Shown: positions 18,219 to 27,058, numbered from the stretch's first letter. The stretch is 64,000 nucleotides of DNA from Streptomyces xylophagus (GCF_000716435.1 NZ_JNWO01000004.1:124001-188000); one strand, 5' to 3'. The notes: a model not told the origin generated them from the letters alone. Numbers and translations are program-made.

Positions 18219-18704
18219 GTGTCCGATCTGCTCTGGGAAGACGTCGAGTACTTCTTCGACCTCGATGAGATGGGGTCGTTGCCGGACGTGCGTGTCCCTG
18301 ACGCCTCGGTGGAGGACTGGCAGGCGGTCCTCGACCTGATCAGTGCGAGCGGCTGGCAGTGCCGGTACTCCGAGGGCGAGGTCGTGATGCCGATGCCCCG
18401 GGCAGAAGCGGTGTTGTCCCGCCCGGCTGATGCGGAGTGCCCGGAGCTGCGGGTTTGGCCGACAGCCGATGTGCTGGCGATCTTCCGCTTCCACGCGGCG
18501 GAGGAGATCGACTTCGACGTCGATCTGCGGGAGCTGCAGGGCCAGGACCGACTCGATGTGTTCTGCGCCTTCCTACGGGCGATCGGGCGCCGGCTGGCCA
18601 AGCCGGTGCTGATGGATCCGGAGGGTGATTACGGTCATCCGGTGCTCGGGTTCGATGTGGAAGCCGATCGGGTTGTTCTCTTGGCCGAACCACCGGCCGG
18701 TTGA
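18219..18704 (+). CDS. Hypothetical acidic protein
   Basis: A 161-aa acidic protein when started at GTG 18219 (MSDLLWEDVEYFF). The frame is open to 18024, but the upstream part reads as unconserved sequence. The sequence SVEDWQAVLDLISASGWQCR and a C-terminal FDVEADRVVLLAEPP look like a compact alpha/beta fold. It resembles small immunity-type or contact-dependent proteins only in composition; no family is recognised. The start is uncertain because the ribosome-binding site is weak. Confidence 0.6.
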   Translation: MSDLLWEDVEYFFDLDEMGSLPDVRVPDASVEDWQAVLDLISASGWQCRYSEGEVVMPMPRAEAVLSRPADAECPELRVWPTADVLAIFRFHAAEEIDFDVDLRELQGQDRLDVFCAFLRAIGRRLAKPVLMDPEGDYGHPVLGFDVEADRVVLLAEPPAG

Positions 18705-18921
18705 CCACGGACGCCGGCTGCGGTCCGCAGAAGGTGCCGTCGGAGAAGTCGGAGAAGAGAGACAAGTGTCGCCCGGTGACCATCAGGTGACCGCTGTCCG
18801 TCAGGTGATGTGCGGGGTCGGAGGAAATGATGGGGGGCGTCACCGCAAGCAACCAGCAACCAGCAACCAGCAGCCGACGCACCGCGCGAAAACCCCGACC
18901 GCACCGGAAGGAATCTCACCC

Positions 18922-20361
18922 ATGACCGCGACCGCGCCCAAGGCTCCGACTGCACCAGGGGTGCGGTCCTGGTGGGGAATCCCGTACGCCACCGCCGAGC
19001 GGTACCGCCGCCCCGTGGTCGCGGACTTCGATCCCGACCGCCCCTACGACCGCAAGGGCGTCGCCCCCGTCCAGCCCGACAGCGGCGACTGGCTCGAAGC
19101 GGACAGCGGAACGGGCGAGGACTGCCTGAACCTGAACGTGTGGGCTCCCGAGCGGCGGGCCGGGAAGCCGCTGCCGGTGGCCGTGTACATCCATGGCGGC
19201 GGATTCGAGTTCGGCGCGAACACGCAGCCCACCTCGAACGCCGCCGGTCTCGCCGCGACGGGACGCGTGGTGAGCGTGTCGCTCAACTACCGGCTCGGCG
19301 CACTGGGCGCGCTCTCGCTCTCGCAGTACGGCGGGCGGCTCGCCGAGGCCAGCAACCTGGGCCTGCAGGACGTCATCGCAGCCCTCACCTGGATCAGGCA
19401 GCACATCGCCCACTTCGGTGGCGACCCCGACGACGTCACCGTCTTCGGCCACAGCGCCGGCGCCTACTCCACCCTCGGGCTGCTCGGGGCCTCCGCCGCG
19501 GACGGCCTGTACCGGCGACTGGCCGGGTTCTCCGGCGCGCCTTCGCGTCTCGTCCCGGCCTGGTGGGCCGAGGAGCTCGCGGAGCGGTTCGTCAGCGAAC
19601 TCGGTGTCGCGGGCAACCCCGACAAGCTGATCGATCTCGACGCGGCGTCCCTGGTGGCCGCCCTGCGCACGGTCTGTCCGACGGATCTCGGAGTCCGTGG
19701 CGGCATGGACAACCAGAGCCTCGGCGTCGTCCTGGACGCCGAACAGCCCGGCGGGGTGCTGCACGCCCACCCCCTGGACGTCCTGGCCTCGGGCTCGCAC
19801 CGGGACATCGACGTCCTCCTCAGCACGGCCAGCGACGAGATGGGCTGGTGGGTGGCGAACGACCTCGACCGGTTCGACCCGCACGCCGTCGACCGCGTCA
19901 CCGACGAATTCGCGGGCTGGCGCATTCCCCGCTCCCGCGCCAGGAGGATCGTCGACACCTACGACCAGGACGGCCGCACCCCTGCCGAGGTCCGCGCCGC
20001 GTCCCTGACGGACTACATCTTCACGCTCCCCGCCGCTCGCGGTGCCCTGGCCCACGCCGCCGCGGGCGGCACCGCCCGTCTCCTCATGATCGGGCCCGCC
20101 GAGGATGCGCCCGCCGTGCACGGCACCGAGCTGTACGCCCTGGTCGGCCAGCAACGGCCGGGCCGCAGCCCTGAACAGGCCGACCGCGATACGCGTGTCC
20201 GCGACATCGTCCTCGACTTCGTCACCGGCGAGCAGACCCGCCTGTGGCCCGCCGTCACGGACGACCGGCCCACCTCGGGAAGTGTCGGCAACCCTCCCCA
20301 CGAGCCCAGCGCCCGCTACCAGGCGGTCCTCGACCTGTTCGGGAACATCGCCCGCCCCTGA
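18922..20361 (+). CDS. Type B carboxylesterase (para-nitrobenzyl-esterase-like)
   Basis: A 479-aa alpha/beta hydrolase. The oxyanion-hole motif HGGG is at residues 91-94, after GEDCLNLNVWAP, the type-B esterase signature, and the nucleophile is Ser178 in FGHSAGA. It hydrolyses esters in the cytoplasm; no signal peptide is visible. GGAAGGAA precedes the ATG. It is followed by an oxidoreductase and a cyclophilin-like gene on the same strand, probably one operon, and faces an AraC-type regulator at its end. Confidence 0.92.
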   Translation: MTATAPKAPTAPGVRSWWGIPYATAERYRRPVVADFDPDRPYDRKGVAPVQPDSGDWLEADSGTGEDCLNLNVWAPERRAGKPLPVAVYIHGGGFEFGANTQPTSNAAGLAATGRVVSVSLNYRLGALGALSLSQYGGRLAEASNLGLQDVIAALTWIRQHIAHFGGDPDDVTVFGHSAGAYSTLGLLGASAADGLYRRLAGFSGAPSRLVPAWWAEELAERFVSELGVAGNPDKLIDLDAASLVAALRTVCPTDLGVRGGMDNQSLGVVLDAEQPGGVLHAHPLDVLASGSHRDIDVLLSTASDEMGWWVANDLDRFDPHAVDRVTDEFAGWRIPRSRARRIVDTYDQDGRTPAEVRAASLTDYIFTLPAARGALAHAAAGGTARLLMIGPAEDAPAVHGTELYALVGQQRPGRSPEQADRDTRVRDIVLDFVTGEQTRLWPAVTDDRPTSGSVGNPPHEPSARYQAVLDLFGNIARP

Positions 20362-20445
20362 CGGCCACCGGGCGATGACTTCGTCACCCCGGAACAACGC
20401 ACCTGGGGGCGAGCACAGTTGGCGAACACAGTTAGGGAACTCGAC

Positions 20446-21504
20446 ATGAGCCGACCGACACCAGCCGGCGACTCCGCACCGGCGACGATGCGGGCCGTCG
20501 TCGTCACCCGGCCCGGCGGCCTCGACGCACTGGAGATCAAGGATGTGCCGGTGCCCGTACGCGAGCCCGGCTGGGTGCGGATCAGGGTGAAGGCGTTCGG
20601 CGTCAACGAGTCCGAAGTCACCACCCGCAAGGGCGAGTCGGACGCGGCGGTCACCTACCCGCGTGTGCCCGGCATCGAGGGCGTCGGCGTGGTCGACGAG
20701 GCCGACGAGGACAGCGAACTGCGGCCGGGACAGCAGGTGGCCACGATGATGGGCGGCATGGGCCGCTCGTACGACGGCGCCTACGCCCAGTACGTGACCG
20801 TCCCCGCGGCGCAGGTCATCCCGTTCGAGACCGGCCTGCCGTGGGAGGTCGTCGGCGCGCTGCCGGAGATGTTCCAGACCGCCTACGGATCGCTGACCAC
20901 CGGCCTGGACCTCAAGGCCGGGCAGACGCTGCTGATCCGCGGCGGCACCTCCACGGTCGGGCTGAGCGCGGCCACGATCGCGAAGGACCTCGGAGCCACC
21001 GTGCTGTCCACCACCCGCAGCCCGGAGAGGGCCGGGGCACTGCGGGCCGCGGGCGTCGACCATCCCCTCGTCGACAACGGCACGATCGCCGACCAGGTGA
21101 GCGAGTTGATGCCGGAGGGTGTCGACGCCGTACTGGAGCTGGTGGGCTGCTCGGTCCTCGCCGACACCCTCCGCACCGTCCGTCGCCACGGCACGGTCTG
21201 CTTCACCGGAGCCCTGGCGGGCCAGTGGACGATCCCCGATTTCACCCCGTTCATGATCCCCAACGGGGTGCGGCTGACGTCCTACGGCGGTCAGGCCGCC
21301 GACCTCCCGGCCGACGTCTTCGCCCGCCAGCTCCGGGCCATCGCCGCGGGGAGCCTCGAAGTCCCGGTCGCGAAGGTCTACCACGGCCTGGAACAGGTCC
21401 GTGCCGCCCAGGCCGACGTCGAGTCCGGCACCACGCCGGGCAAGCACGTCGTCGTCCTGCCGACGATCACTCCCACAACACCCCAGAGGGCGGAACCCCT
21501 ATGA
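20446..21504 (+). CDS. Zinc-independent MDR / quinone oxidoreductase
   Basis: A 352-aa medium-chain dehydrogenase/reductase. The N-terminal GroES-like domain includes PRVPGIEGVGVVDEA; the Rossmann domain carries the nucleotide motif GGTSTVGLSAATIAKDLGA. The structural zinc cysteines are absent, as in NADPH:quinone reductases. The ATG at 20446 has an AGGGAA site and is preferred over an upstream TTG. It overlaps the next gene as ATGA. Confidence 0.9.
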   Translation: MSRPTPAGDSAPATMRAVVVTRPGGLDALEIKDVPVPVREPGWVRIRVKAFGVNESEVTTRKGESDAAVTYPRVPGIEGVGVVDEADEDSELRPGQQVATMMGGMGRSYDGAYAQYVTVPAAQVIPFETGLPWEVVGALPEMFQTAYGSLTTGLDLKAGQTLLIRGGTSTVGLSAATIAKDLGATVLSTTRSPERAGALRAAGVDHPLVDNGTIADQVSELMPEGVDAVLELVGCSVLADTLRTVRRHGTVCFTGALAGQWTIPDFTPFMIPNGVRLTSYGGQAADLPADVFARQLRAIAAGSLEVPVAKVYHGLEQVRAAQADVESGTTPGKHVVVLPTITPTTPQRAEPL

Positions 21505-21860
21505 GAATCCGACTGACCGCCGGAGAAACCGTCCTCGACGCAACCCTCGAAGACAACGCGACGGCACGCGACTTCGCCTCGCTGCTTCCGCTGACCCTGC
21601 AGATGAACGACCTGTTCAAGCGCGAGAAGTACGGTCACCTGCCCCGGTCTCTCACCGCAGGAGGCGAGCCGCGGTCCAGCTACGAGATCGGCGACATCGC
21701 CTACTGGTCACCCGGTCCCGACATCGCGATCTTCTATGACCACGACGGTCAGTCCATCCCCGAACCCGGCATCATCGTCCTTGGCGAGATCGGCTCGGGG
21801 ACCGATGCCTTCAAGAAGTACGACGGCACGGTCGACGTCACCATCGAGGCCGTCGACTGA
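21501..21860 (+). CDS. Cyclophilin-like domain protein
   Basis: A 119-aa protein of the cyclophilin-like fold seen in many small bacterial proteins: IRLTAGETVLDATLEDNATA, then LPLTLQMNDLFKREKYGHLP, and GDIAYWSPGPDIAIFY. It is translationally coupled to the oxidoreductase (ATGA). Members commonly accompany oxidoreductase and flavodoxin-type operons; the biochemical role is unknown. Confidence 0.85.
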   Translation: MRIRLTAGETVLDATLEDNATARDFASLLPLTLQMNDLFKREKYGHLPRSLTAGGEPRSSYEIGDIAYWSPGPDIAIFYDHDGQSIPEPGIIVLGEIGSGTDAFKKYDGTVDVTIEAVD

Positions 21861-21886
21861 GACCCAGCCGGAAACCACCGGGACCG

Positions 21887-22864
21887 TCAACCGAGATCGT
21901 CAACAGGGAGAGGAGGGGGGACGTTCGTGGCCTCGCCGGCCGCGAAGGCGGCCGGGGTGAGACCGGTGCGGTCGCGGAAGAAGCGGCCGAAGTTCGCGGG
22001 GTCGGTGAAGCCGAGGTGGACGGCCACGGTCCGGGCATCCCACCGTTCACCTCCCAGCAGGCGCCGGGCTTCCAGGAGGCGCCGCTCGTCGATGAGTTCA
22101 CGTACTCCCTTGCCGGTGGCGTCCCGCGCGGCACGGCTGAGGGTGCGGACCGAACAGCCGAGCAACTCGGCGTAGTCCGCGGCTTGGTGGAGTTCGCGGA
22201 AGTGCAGCTCCAGGGCGTCCAGGAAGCGCCCGTACCTGTCGGCGCGGCCGGTGCCGGCGGTGGCCGTGCCGGTGGGGGCGATGCCCGGGGAGTTGGCCAG
22301 GCGCAGCAGCAGCGATTCGAGCAGGCTGCGCCGCAGGGCGTGGTGGATGCCGAGGGGGCGGCGCCCCAGTGCGCGGTGTTCGTCCAGGAGTTGGAGTGCC
22401 GTCTGCTGGAGCCAGTCGGTGTCGTCGGGGTGCGGGCTGAGCACGGCAGGGGCCTCGTGCGCGGTGAGCGGGGCCAGGAGGCGGGCGAGGTCGGGCCGCA
22501 GTACGTCCGGTTCGAACAGGATGAACGGGCCGCGGGCCGCGCCGGGCGAATGCCAGCACTGCGCGTGCCCGGGACGCACCCACAGCCACTGGCCGGCGGC
22601 GACGGTCCGCGTGACGTAGTCGACGTCGTGCCGCAACTCGCCCTCGGTGACCAGGATCAGATAGTGGAAGGTGGCACGGCCCGGCCGGGGCGGGTTCCAC
22701 GGCCAGTCGTCGTGCTGGGCGAAGAAATCCTCGACGGTACTCACTTCAAGGCCGTACGGAGTACCGACCGGGGGCTGGAAACCGTACAGCGGAACCGCGG
22801 CCGGCCCGGCCTGCCCGCTTGGCCAGCTAGGCCCGCTCGGCCCGGAGTGTCGCTTGTCGACCAT
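21887..22864 (-). CDS. AraC-family transcriptional regulator
   Basis: A 325-aa regulator with an N-terminal cupin-type effector domain (FHYLILVTEGELRHDVDYV) and a C-terminal AraC double helix-turn-helix, about residues 220-315: AELLGCSVRTLSRAARDATG, then VAVHLGFTDPANFGRFFRDR. The ATG at 22864 is preferred; the frame runs 20 codons further. It converges on the esterase operon and is divergent from the MmcQ-like gene, either of which could be its target. Confidence 0.9.
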   Translation of the reverse strand: MVDKRHSGPSGPSWPSGQAGPAAVPLYGFQPPVGTPYGLEVSTVEDFFAQHDDWPWNPPRPGRATFHYLILVTEGELRHDVDYVTRTVAAGQWLWVRPGHAQCWHSPGAARGPFILFEPDVLRPDLARLLAPLTAHEAPAVLSPHPDDTDWLQQTALQLLDEHRALGRRPLGIHHALRRSLLESLLLRLANSPGIAPTGTATAGTGRADRYGRFLDALELHFRELHQAADYAELLGCSVRTLSRAARDATGKGVRELIDERRLLEARRLLGGERWDARTVAVHLGFTDPANFGRFFRDRTGLTPAAFAAGEATNVPPPLPVDDLG

Positions 22865-22996
22865 CACGTGTCCGCAGCCTACCGCCCGTCCAGTCGCCTT
22901 CGACGCAAGGATGGGACGTGCCACCGTGCCCGCGCGGCGCGCCCTCCGCCTCCTTCGACGCCACAGTCCGTCACCCCCTGGGAAGGCTCACCGCCC

Positions 22997-23404
22997 ATGA
23001 ACGGATCGGCCCTGCACAAGACCGCCGCCGACTGCGCGGAGGAACTCCCCGGAGCCCGGCTGGAGCACCCCTTCGGCCCCGACTGGGCGGTCTACAAGGT
23101 GCGCGGCAAGGTGTTCATGCTGATGACCGAAGTCCCGGGGCGTCCCGTCGTGATCCTCAAGGCGGACCCCGGCGAGGCCCACGCCCTGCGGGAGCAGTAC
23201 AGCCACATCACCCCCGGCTACCACATGAACAAGAGGCACTGGATCACCCTGGAGGGCGGAGAAGGCGTCGACAAGGAGCTCGTCGGGGAGCTCGTCACCG
23301 AGTCCTACCGGCTCGTCGTCGCCCAACTACCCAGGGCGGAGCGGCCCGTTGACCCGCACACCTACGGCACAGGCACAGGTACCGGCACGCGGGCGGCCCG
23401 GTGA
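22997..23404 (+). CDS. MmcQ/YjbR-family protein
   Basis: A 135-aa CyaY-like fold protein: PGARLEHPFGPDWAVYKVRG, KVFMLMTEVPGRPVVILKAD and the GYHMNKRHWITLE signature of the MmcQ/YjbR family. Such proteins may bind DNA or act as adaptors; function is unproven. The C-terminal GTGTGTGTR run is a low-complexity extension caused by a short repeat in the DNA. The next frame starts across its stop codon (GTGA). Confidence 0.88.
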   Translation: MNGSALHKTAADCAEELPGARLEHPFGPDWAVYKVRGKVFMLMTEVPGRPVVILKADPGEAHALREQYSHITPGYHMNKRHWITLEGGEGVDKELVGELVTESYRLVVAQLPRAERPVDPHTYGTGTGTGTRAAR

Positions 23405-23811
23405 ACGCGGCCGGTGATCGGCTCCAGGACACCGCCCGCCGGGCGGCCCTTGCCCTCCCCTACGCCCGCGCTCACGTACGCGGCCACGCCTCGATCACAC
23501 CGGGCCGCTATCTCGACCAACGCGACTGGAACTCGCTCGGGCCGGGACCCGGCATCGCCGAGCGGCTGCCGCGACGCGACCGCGCGGATGCCCGATGCCC
23601 GATGAGCAACCTTCTCCGGCGCGGTGATCTGAGGTACGGGCACACCCTGGCGTCGCCGCGTTCGGCCATGAAAGCGGCTGGCGCACTCCGAAGCGAGCCG
23701 AGGTGGCCACCTCCGCCCCGCATCTGCGAATACTTGGCTAGCCACACGATTGCTGTTACGGTAGTCATGTGGCTAGCCACACTTTCTCTTGAACGTCCCC
23801 CGCAGAACTGA
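23401..23811 (+). pseudogene. Possible truncated/decayed hypothetical gene
   Basis: A GTG overlapping the MmcQ-like stop opens a 136-codon frame. The first about 62 codons (through GPGPGIAERLPRRD) have strong GC bias at third positions, as in real genes; after about 23,590 that bias disappears and the frame runs through a promoter-like region. This looks like the 5' part of a gene whose remainder has been lost. No family is recognised. Confidence 0.35.
23734..23782 (+). promoter_or_regulatory. Promoter with twin palindromic operators
   Basis: TGGCTAGCCACAC occurs twice (23735-23747 and 23770-23782), each with the palindrome TGGCTAGCCA, 35 bp apart. A -35 TTGGCT (23734-23739), 17-nt spacer and -10 TACGGT (23757-23762) fit between, so one site covers the -35 and the other the start region. 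This is the expected layout of a repressed promoter for the gene at 23821. Confidence 0.6.
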
Positions 23812-23820
23812 GGAGACCCC

Positions 23821-24240
23821 ATGTCCCACGAGAACTCTCTGGTGAAGCCTCCGATCAATCAACGCGTGCTGACCCTCGGCATCACCTCTGATGCGCTTTC
23901 GCCGGACGATTTCCCGCCGGGGGTTGCGACGCTCGAAGAGCTGGTCGCCATGAGGGAGCGCAGCTGGGCTGCGCTCCAGGCGACAGGCATCGACGGCGAG
24001 GCGGGATATGTCAGCCTGGACCCCGACGAGGCCGAGGCCGAGCTGCGTCGGCTGTTCGCCGCGCACTCATACGGGGTGGTGCTCATCGGCGGCGGCATCA
24101 AGAACGTCCCGGAGTACACCGTCCTGTTCGAACGGATCGTCAACGTGCTCATCGACCTCCAGCCCGACATCCGGTTGAGCTTCAGCTCACATCCGACGAA
24201 CGTGCCCGAGGCGCTGCAACGTTGGCTCAAGAAGTCCTGA
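23821..24240 (+). CDS. Hypothetical protein under twin-operator promoter
   Basis: A 139-aa soluble protein with a GAGGAGA ribosome-binding site. The middle reads SYGVVLIGGGIKNVPEYTVL and ends SFSSHPTNVPEALQRWL, suggesting a small Rossmann-like fold. I cannot name the family. Codon use is less GC-biased than its neighbours, which, with the nearby transposase debris, suggests acquired DNA. It is probably repressed by a regulator binding the two palindromes upstream. Confidence 0.75.
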   Translation: MSHENSLVKPPINQRVLTLGITSDALSPDDFPPGVATLEELVAMRERSWAALQATGIDGEAGYVSLDPDEAEAELRRLFAAHSYGVVLIGGGIKNVPEYTVLFERIVNVLIDLQPDIRLSFSSHPTNVPEALQRWLKKS

Positions 24241-24250
24241 CAAAGACGCC

Positions 24251-24390
24251 TCACGGAGCCGGGCGTTGGACGCGGCGGTGAGTGATGAGGCAGGCGGCGA
24301 AGCCGAGGAAGGCTTCGTGGATGTCGTCGCGTCGTCCCAGCCGATCCGCAGCCGGCGCAAGCCGTGCAGCCAGGGGATCGTCCGACTCCC
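24251..24390 (-). pseudogene. IS5-type transposase 3' remnant, frameshifted
   Basis: On the minus strand, SRTIPWLHGLRRLRIGW (24387-24337) is followed, in another frame, by RRDDIHEAFLGFAACLITHR (from about 24334), stopping at 24251. Together these match the C-terminal end of Streptomyces IS5-family transposases. The frame change and missing 5' part show decay. No terminal inverted repeats were found. The rest of the gap to 24,622 shows nothing recognisable. Confidence 0.65.
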
Positions 24391-24622
24391 CGCACAGTGG
24401 GCAGCTTGAGTCGCCAGCTCCCCTAGCAGGTAGCTCGTCACCACCGTCAGTACCTGCCCGCTCGACCAGGCGGCCACGGTCCAGCAGGCCAGCGACGCCG
24501 GGCACGTGCGGGGCAAGTACGGTCCTGACCGTCGCCCGAGCACGCCCGCCCACCCCCTCCCCAGGTGGCAGAGCGGCCGGCCGCACCGACTACCCCACCC
24601 ACACTGGCTGAGGAACCGAACC

Positions 24623-25108
24623 ATGCCCACCCCCGAACTCCGCATCCCCACGACGGCCGACGCAGGACCGATGAGCTACGCGATCTTCCAACTCTCCCGC
24701 GCCCACCGCGCCTACGCTGCCGCTCTGCTGCGCGAGATGGACCTGCATCCCGGACAGGAACTGGTGCTGATGCACCTTTTCGATCAGGACGGCCAGTCCC
24801 AGTCCGAGCTGATCGAATCCCTCGGCGTGGACCACTCCACCCTCTCCAAGGCGCTACGCCGCATGCAGGACGCCGGCCTGGTCATCCGCGAGCCGGCCGC
24901 ACATGACCGGCGCGTCATGGTGGTCCACCTCACCGACAAGGGCCGGGCGATGCGCGAGCCCATCACGGCCCTGTGGCAGGCCCTGGAGGAGACCACCGCC
25001 CGGAATCTGTCGGAGCAGCAGGCGGAGTCCTTCGTCGAGACCGCCTACGCCATCACCGAGGCGATCAGCAGCCGCGCGTTGCCCGAGCCCGAGGAAGAGT
25101 CCACCTGA
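24623..25108 (+). CDS. MarR-family transcriptional regulator
   Basis: A 161-aa winged-helix protein. It shows LHPGQELVLMHLFDQDGQSQ, then SELIESLGVDHSTLSKALRR, then VIREPAAHDRRVMVVHLTDKG, the MarR DxRxxxxxLT wing signature. A GAGGAACC site precedes the ATG. The NAD(P)-binding protein gene lies downstream on the same strand after a paired inverted repeat, so that gene is its likely target. Confidence 0.93.
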   Translation: MPTPELRIPTTADAGPMSYAIFQLSRAHRAYAAALLREMDLHPGQELVLMHLFDQDGQSQSELIESLGVDHSTLSKALRRMQDAGLVIREPAAHDRRVMVVHLTDKGRAMREPITALWQALEETTARNLSEQQAESFVETAYAITEAISSRALPEPEEEST

Positions 25109-25114
25109 CTCCCC

Positions 25115-25184
25115 CGGTGTGCACCCCAGACTCCCGTACGCCACACCGCACATGAAAAGGGCACGTGGACTGGGGTGCACACCG
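25115..25184. promoter_or_regulatory. Paired 15-bp inverted repeats after marR
   Basis: CGGTGTGCACCCCAG (25115-25129) and its exact reverse complement (25170-25184) flank 40 nt. Each arm contains a near-palindrome GGTGYRCACC, so these may be two operator sites in opposite orientation, or a weak terminator for marR. Confidence 0.5.
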
Positions 25185-25384
25185 TCCCGCATGCGGCACG
25201 ACCCACCTCCAGTCAGGCCATGCCACCTCCCCTGTCCCGGCTGTTCCGGACGCGGCACGTGGCGGCGAGGCGTACGACGGATCCGCCGCCACGGCCCGCC
25301 TCACCCACCCCACCCCCCCCGTCCGGCACGCAGGCGCCCATGCCCGCAGCCACCGCCCAGCAGCCTGACCGAAAGTGAGACCCC

Positions 25385-26305
25385 ATGCCTGCCACCGACT
25401 CAACCGCCCTCCCGGTCCTCGTCGTGGGGGCGACCGGCTCCCTGGGGAGCAAGGTCGTCGACGAACTACTCAAACGCGGCAAGAACGTCCGCGCCCTGGT
25501 GAGACCTGCCACCGACGCCGGCCGGCTCGAAAGCCGGGGCGTTCAGATCGCCCGCGGCGACATGCTCGACGTCGACTCGCTCGTGGCCGCCATGACCGGC
25601 GCCGACGCCGTCATCACCACCGCCGCCGGCTACACCCGCGGCGGCAAGAACGCCCACGACATCGACACCCTCGGCAACGCCAACCTCGCCGAGGCCGCCC
25701 ACCGCACCGGCATCCGGCGGTTCGTCCTGACCAGCATCCTCACCAGCGACCAGACCCCGGATGTCCCGCACTTCTGGCACAAGAAGCTCGCCGAGGACAA
25801 ACTCGAACAGCTCGGCGTCCCGTTCGTCGCCCTGCGCCCGGGGGCGTTCCTCGACCAGGTCGCGACCATGGCGGGCAACCCGCTCGACAAGGGCCGCCTG
25901 ATCTGGATGTCCAAGGCCACCGTTCCGCTGACCTTCGTCCGCACCTCCGATCTCGCGGCATACCTGGCGGCCGCGGTCGACGCCGAGGCGGAGGCCGGTG
26001 AGCGGATCGACATCGGCTGGGACCGTCCGGTCACCATGCGCGAGGTGGCCGACGTGATGGGCCACCGGGCCGGAAAGAAGATCAAGGTGTGGACCGTCCC
26101 CTCCGTCGTCGTCCGCGCCGCAGGAGCCGTCGTCGGCCGCTTCAATCCGGTGGTCAAGGACATGGCCGCGATGTTCGGCTGGTTCGACACCGGACGCTAC
26201 GTCGCCGACCCCCGCCGTCAGGAGCAGCTGTTCGGCCCCGTCCCCACGGCCGAGCACGCCCTCGCCCAGTTCACCGACGAGCTGCACACCGCACAGCACC
26301 AGTGA
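25385..26305 (+). CDS. NAD(P)H-binding SDR-like protein (NmrA/YwnB type)
   Basis: A 306-aa atypical SDR. The Rossmann motif VVGATGSLGSKVVDELL is at residues 13-30, with VQIARGDMLDVDSLVAAMTG and AAHRTGIRRFVLTSIL. No YxxxK catalytic pair is visible, which fits sugar-epimerase-like or NADPH-sensor proteins. It follows marR by 276 bp and is likely under its control. Confidence 0.88.
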   Translation: MPATDSTALPVLVVGATGSLGSKVVDELLKRGKNVRALVRPATDAGRLESRGVQIARGDMLDVDSLVAAMTGADAVITTAAGYTRGGKNAHDIDTLGNANLAEAAHRTGIRRFVLTSILTSDQTPDVPHFWHKKLAEDKLEQLGVPFVALRPGAFLDQVATMAGNPLDKGRLIWMSKATVPLTFVRTSDLAAYLAAAVDAEAEAGERIDIGWDRPVTMREVADVMGHRAGKKIKVWTVPSVVVRAAGAVVGRFNPVVKDMAAMFGWFDTGRYVADPRRQEQLFGPVPTAEHALAQFTDELHTAQHQ

Positions 26306-26445
26306 CAGCCCGCGTTCCGCGCCTCGCCGCCAGGTGGCCTGACCAGGACGCCTCGGGCGCCCGAGGGCCGCGGATAGGGTGCCCCACCTGCACTTAGGGC
26401 ACGCGGAGGGCACGCGACCCCCGAATTGGTCTAGACAACAAACAA

Positions 26446-26468
26446 CCCCCAGGCCGCTGACCTGGGGG
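26446..26468 (-). terminator. Intrinsic terminator of tRNA-Gly
   Basis: On the minus strand CCCCCAGG pairs with CCTGGGGG around a 7-nt loop and is followed by a T-rich run (TTGTTTGTTGT), a classic Rho-independent terminator 8 bp after the tRNA. Confidence 0.9.
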
Positions 26469-26475
26469 CAGATTC

Positions 26476-26549
26476 TGGAGCGGGTGACGAGAATCGAACT
26501 CGCACTCTCAGCTTGGGAAGCTGATGTTCTACCACTAAACTACACCCGC
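26476..26549 (-). tRNA. tRNA-Gly (anticodon CCC)
   Basis: The minus strand folds into a full cloverleaf: acceptor GCGGGTG with CACCCGC, anticodon arm TCAGC-TTCCCAA-GCTGA giving anticodon CCC (decodes GGG), and T arm GCGAG-TTCGATT-CTCGT. The discriminator T is followed by an encoded CCA (26478-26476), so the 3' end does not need to be added. Confidence 0.95.
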
Positions 26550-26812
26550 GCGTGACGCCGGTTGAGCCGGTGTCGAATGCCCGCTCACTCTACCCCATGC
26601 CCTGCCCCCGGTGCTGAAGCCGTGGAGGCCCGGTCGCGTTTCGGAGGGCGGACACGGCTGCGGGGAGCCGGAGTTGGGGCGTACGGTGGAGGCGTGGAAG
26701 AGGGTCTGGGTGGGACCGGAGTGCCGCCTGGAGAGTCGTTCCTTTCATCCCGTAATGTGGCATTTGGCGTCCGGCGAGCAGCAGTCGGACGCGGCTCTTG
26801 GGGAAGGGACTC

Positions 26813-26980
26813 ATGGACTTGATGGAGCGCACCGTCGTCCGTTGTGCCGATGGGCACGTGTTCAGCACCGCTTCGTTCCCGATGCAGCAGGCGGAGCGGC
26901 TCGGCCCCGGCCGGCTCGTGCGGTGTCCACGGTGTGCCCGGCTCCGCAGTGTGGTGCCGGTGACCTTGGAGAAGCAGTAG
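26813..26980 (+). CDS. Small zinc-ribbon-like protein
   Basis: A 55-aa protein starting at ATG 26813 with GGGAAGGGA upstream; ATG 26822 is an alternative. It has VRCADGHVFSTASFP and then VRCPRCARLRSV, a single-Cys/CxxC arrangement that could bind zinc. This kind of tiny conserved protein is common near dcd in Streptomyces (from memory). It lies between the tRNA and dcd. Confidence 0.7.
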   Translation: MDLMERTVVRCADGHVFSTASFPMQQAERLGPGRLVRCPRCARLRSVVPVTLEKQ

Positions 26981-27021
26981 CGGTAACGCGGTAGGCAGCA
27001 ACAGGCGCGCGGGTCGTCCGA

Positions 27022-27052
27022 TTGTGGTCGGTCCGCGCGTCTTGCGTATCCT
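27022..27052 (+). promoter_or_regulatory. Putative leaderless dcd promoter
   Basis: TTGTGG (27022-27027) and TATCCT (27047-27052) are 19 bp apart, with the GTG of dcd seven bases after the -10. The gene has no ribosome-binding site, so a leaderless transcript is likely. Confidence 0.45.
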
Positions 27053-27058
27053 CGGGGC

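Noticed and set aside
18916..21447. 843-codon minus-strand frame opposite the esterase and oxidoreductase genes
   Set aside because: It is antisense to two clear enzymes with catalytic motifs and has shadow-frame composition rich in Gly, Arg and Asp; no family features.
26476..26549. tRNA-Gly considered as an integration (att) site
   Set aside because: No duplicated tRNA 3' end and no integrase gene are present nearby.
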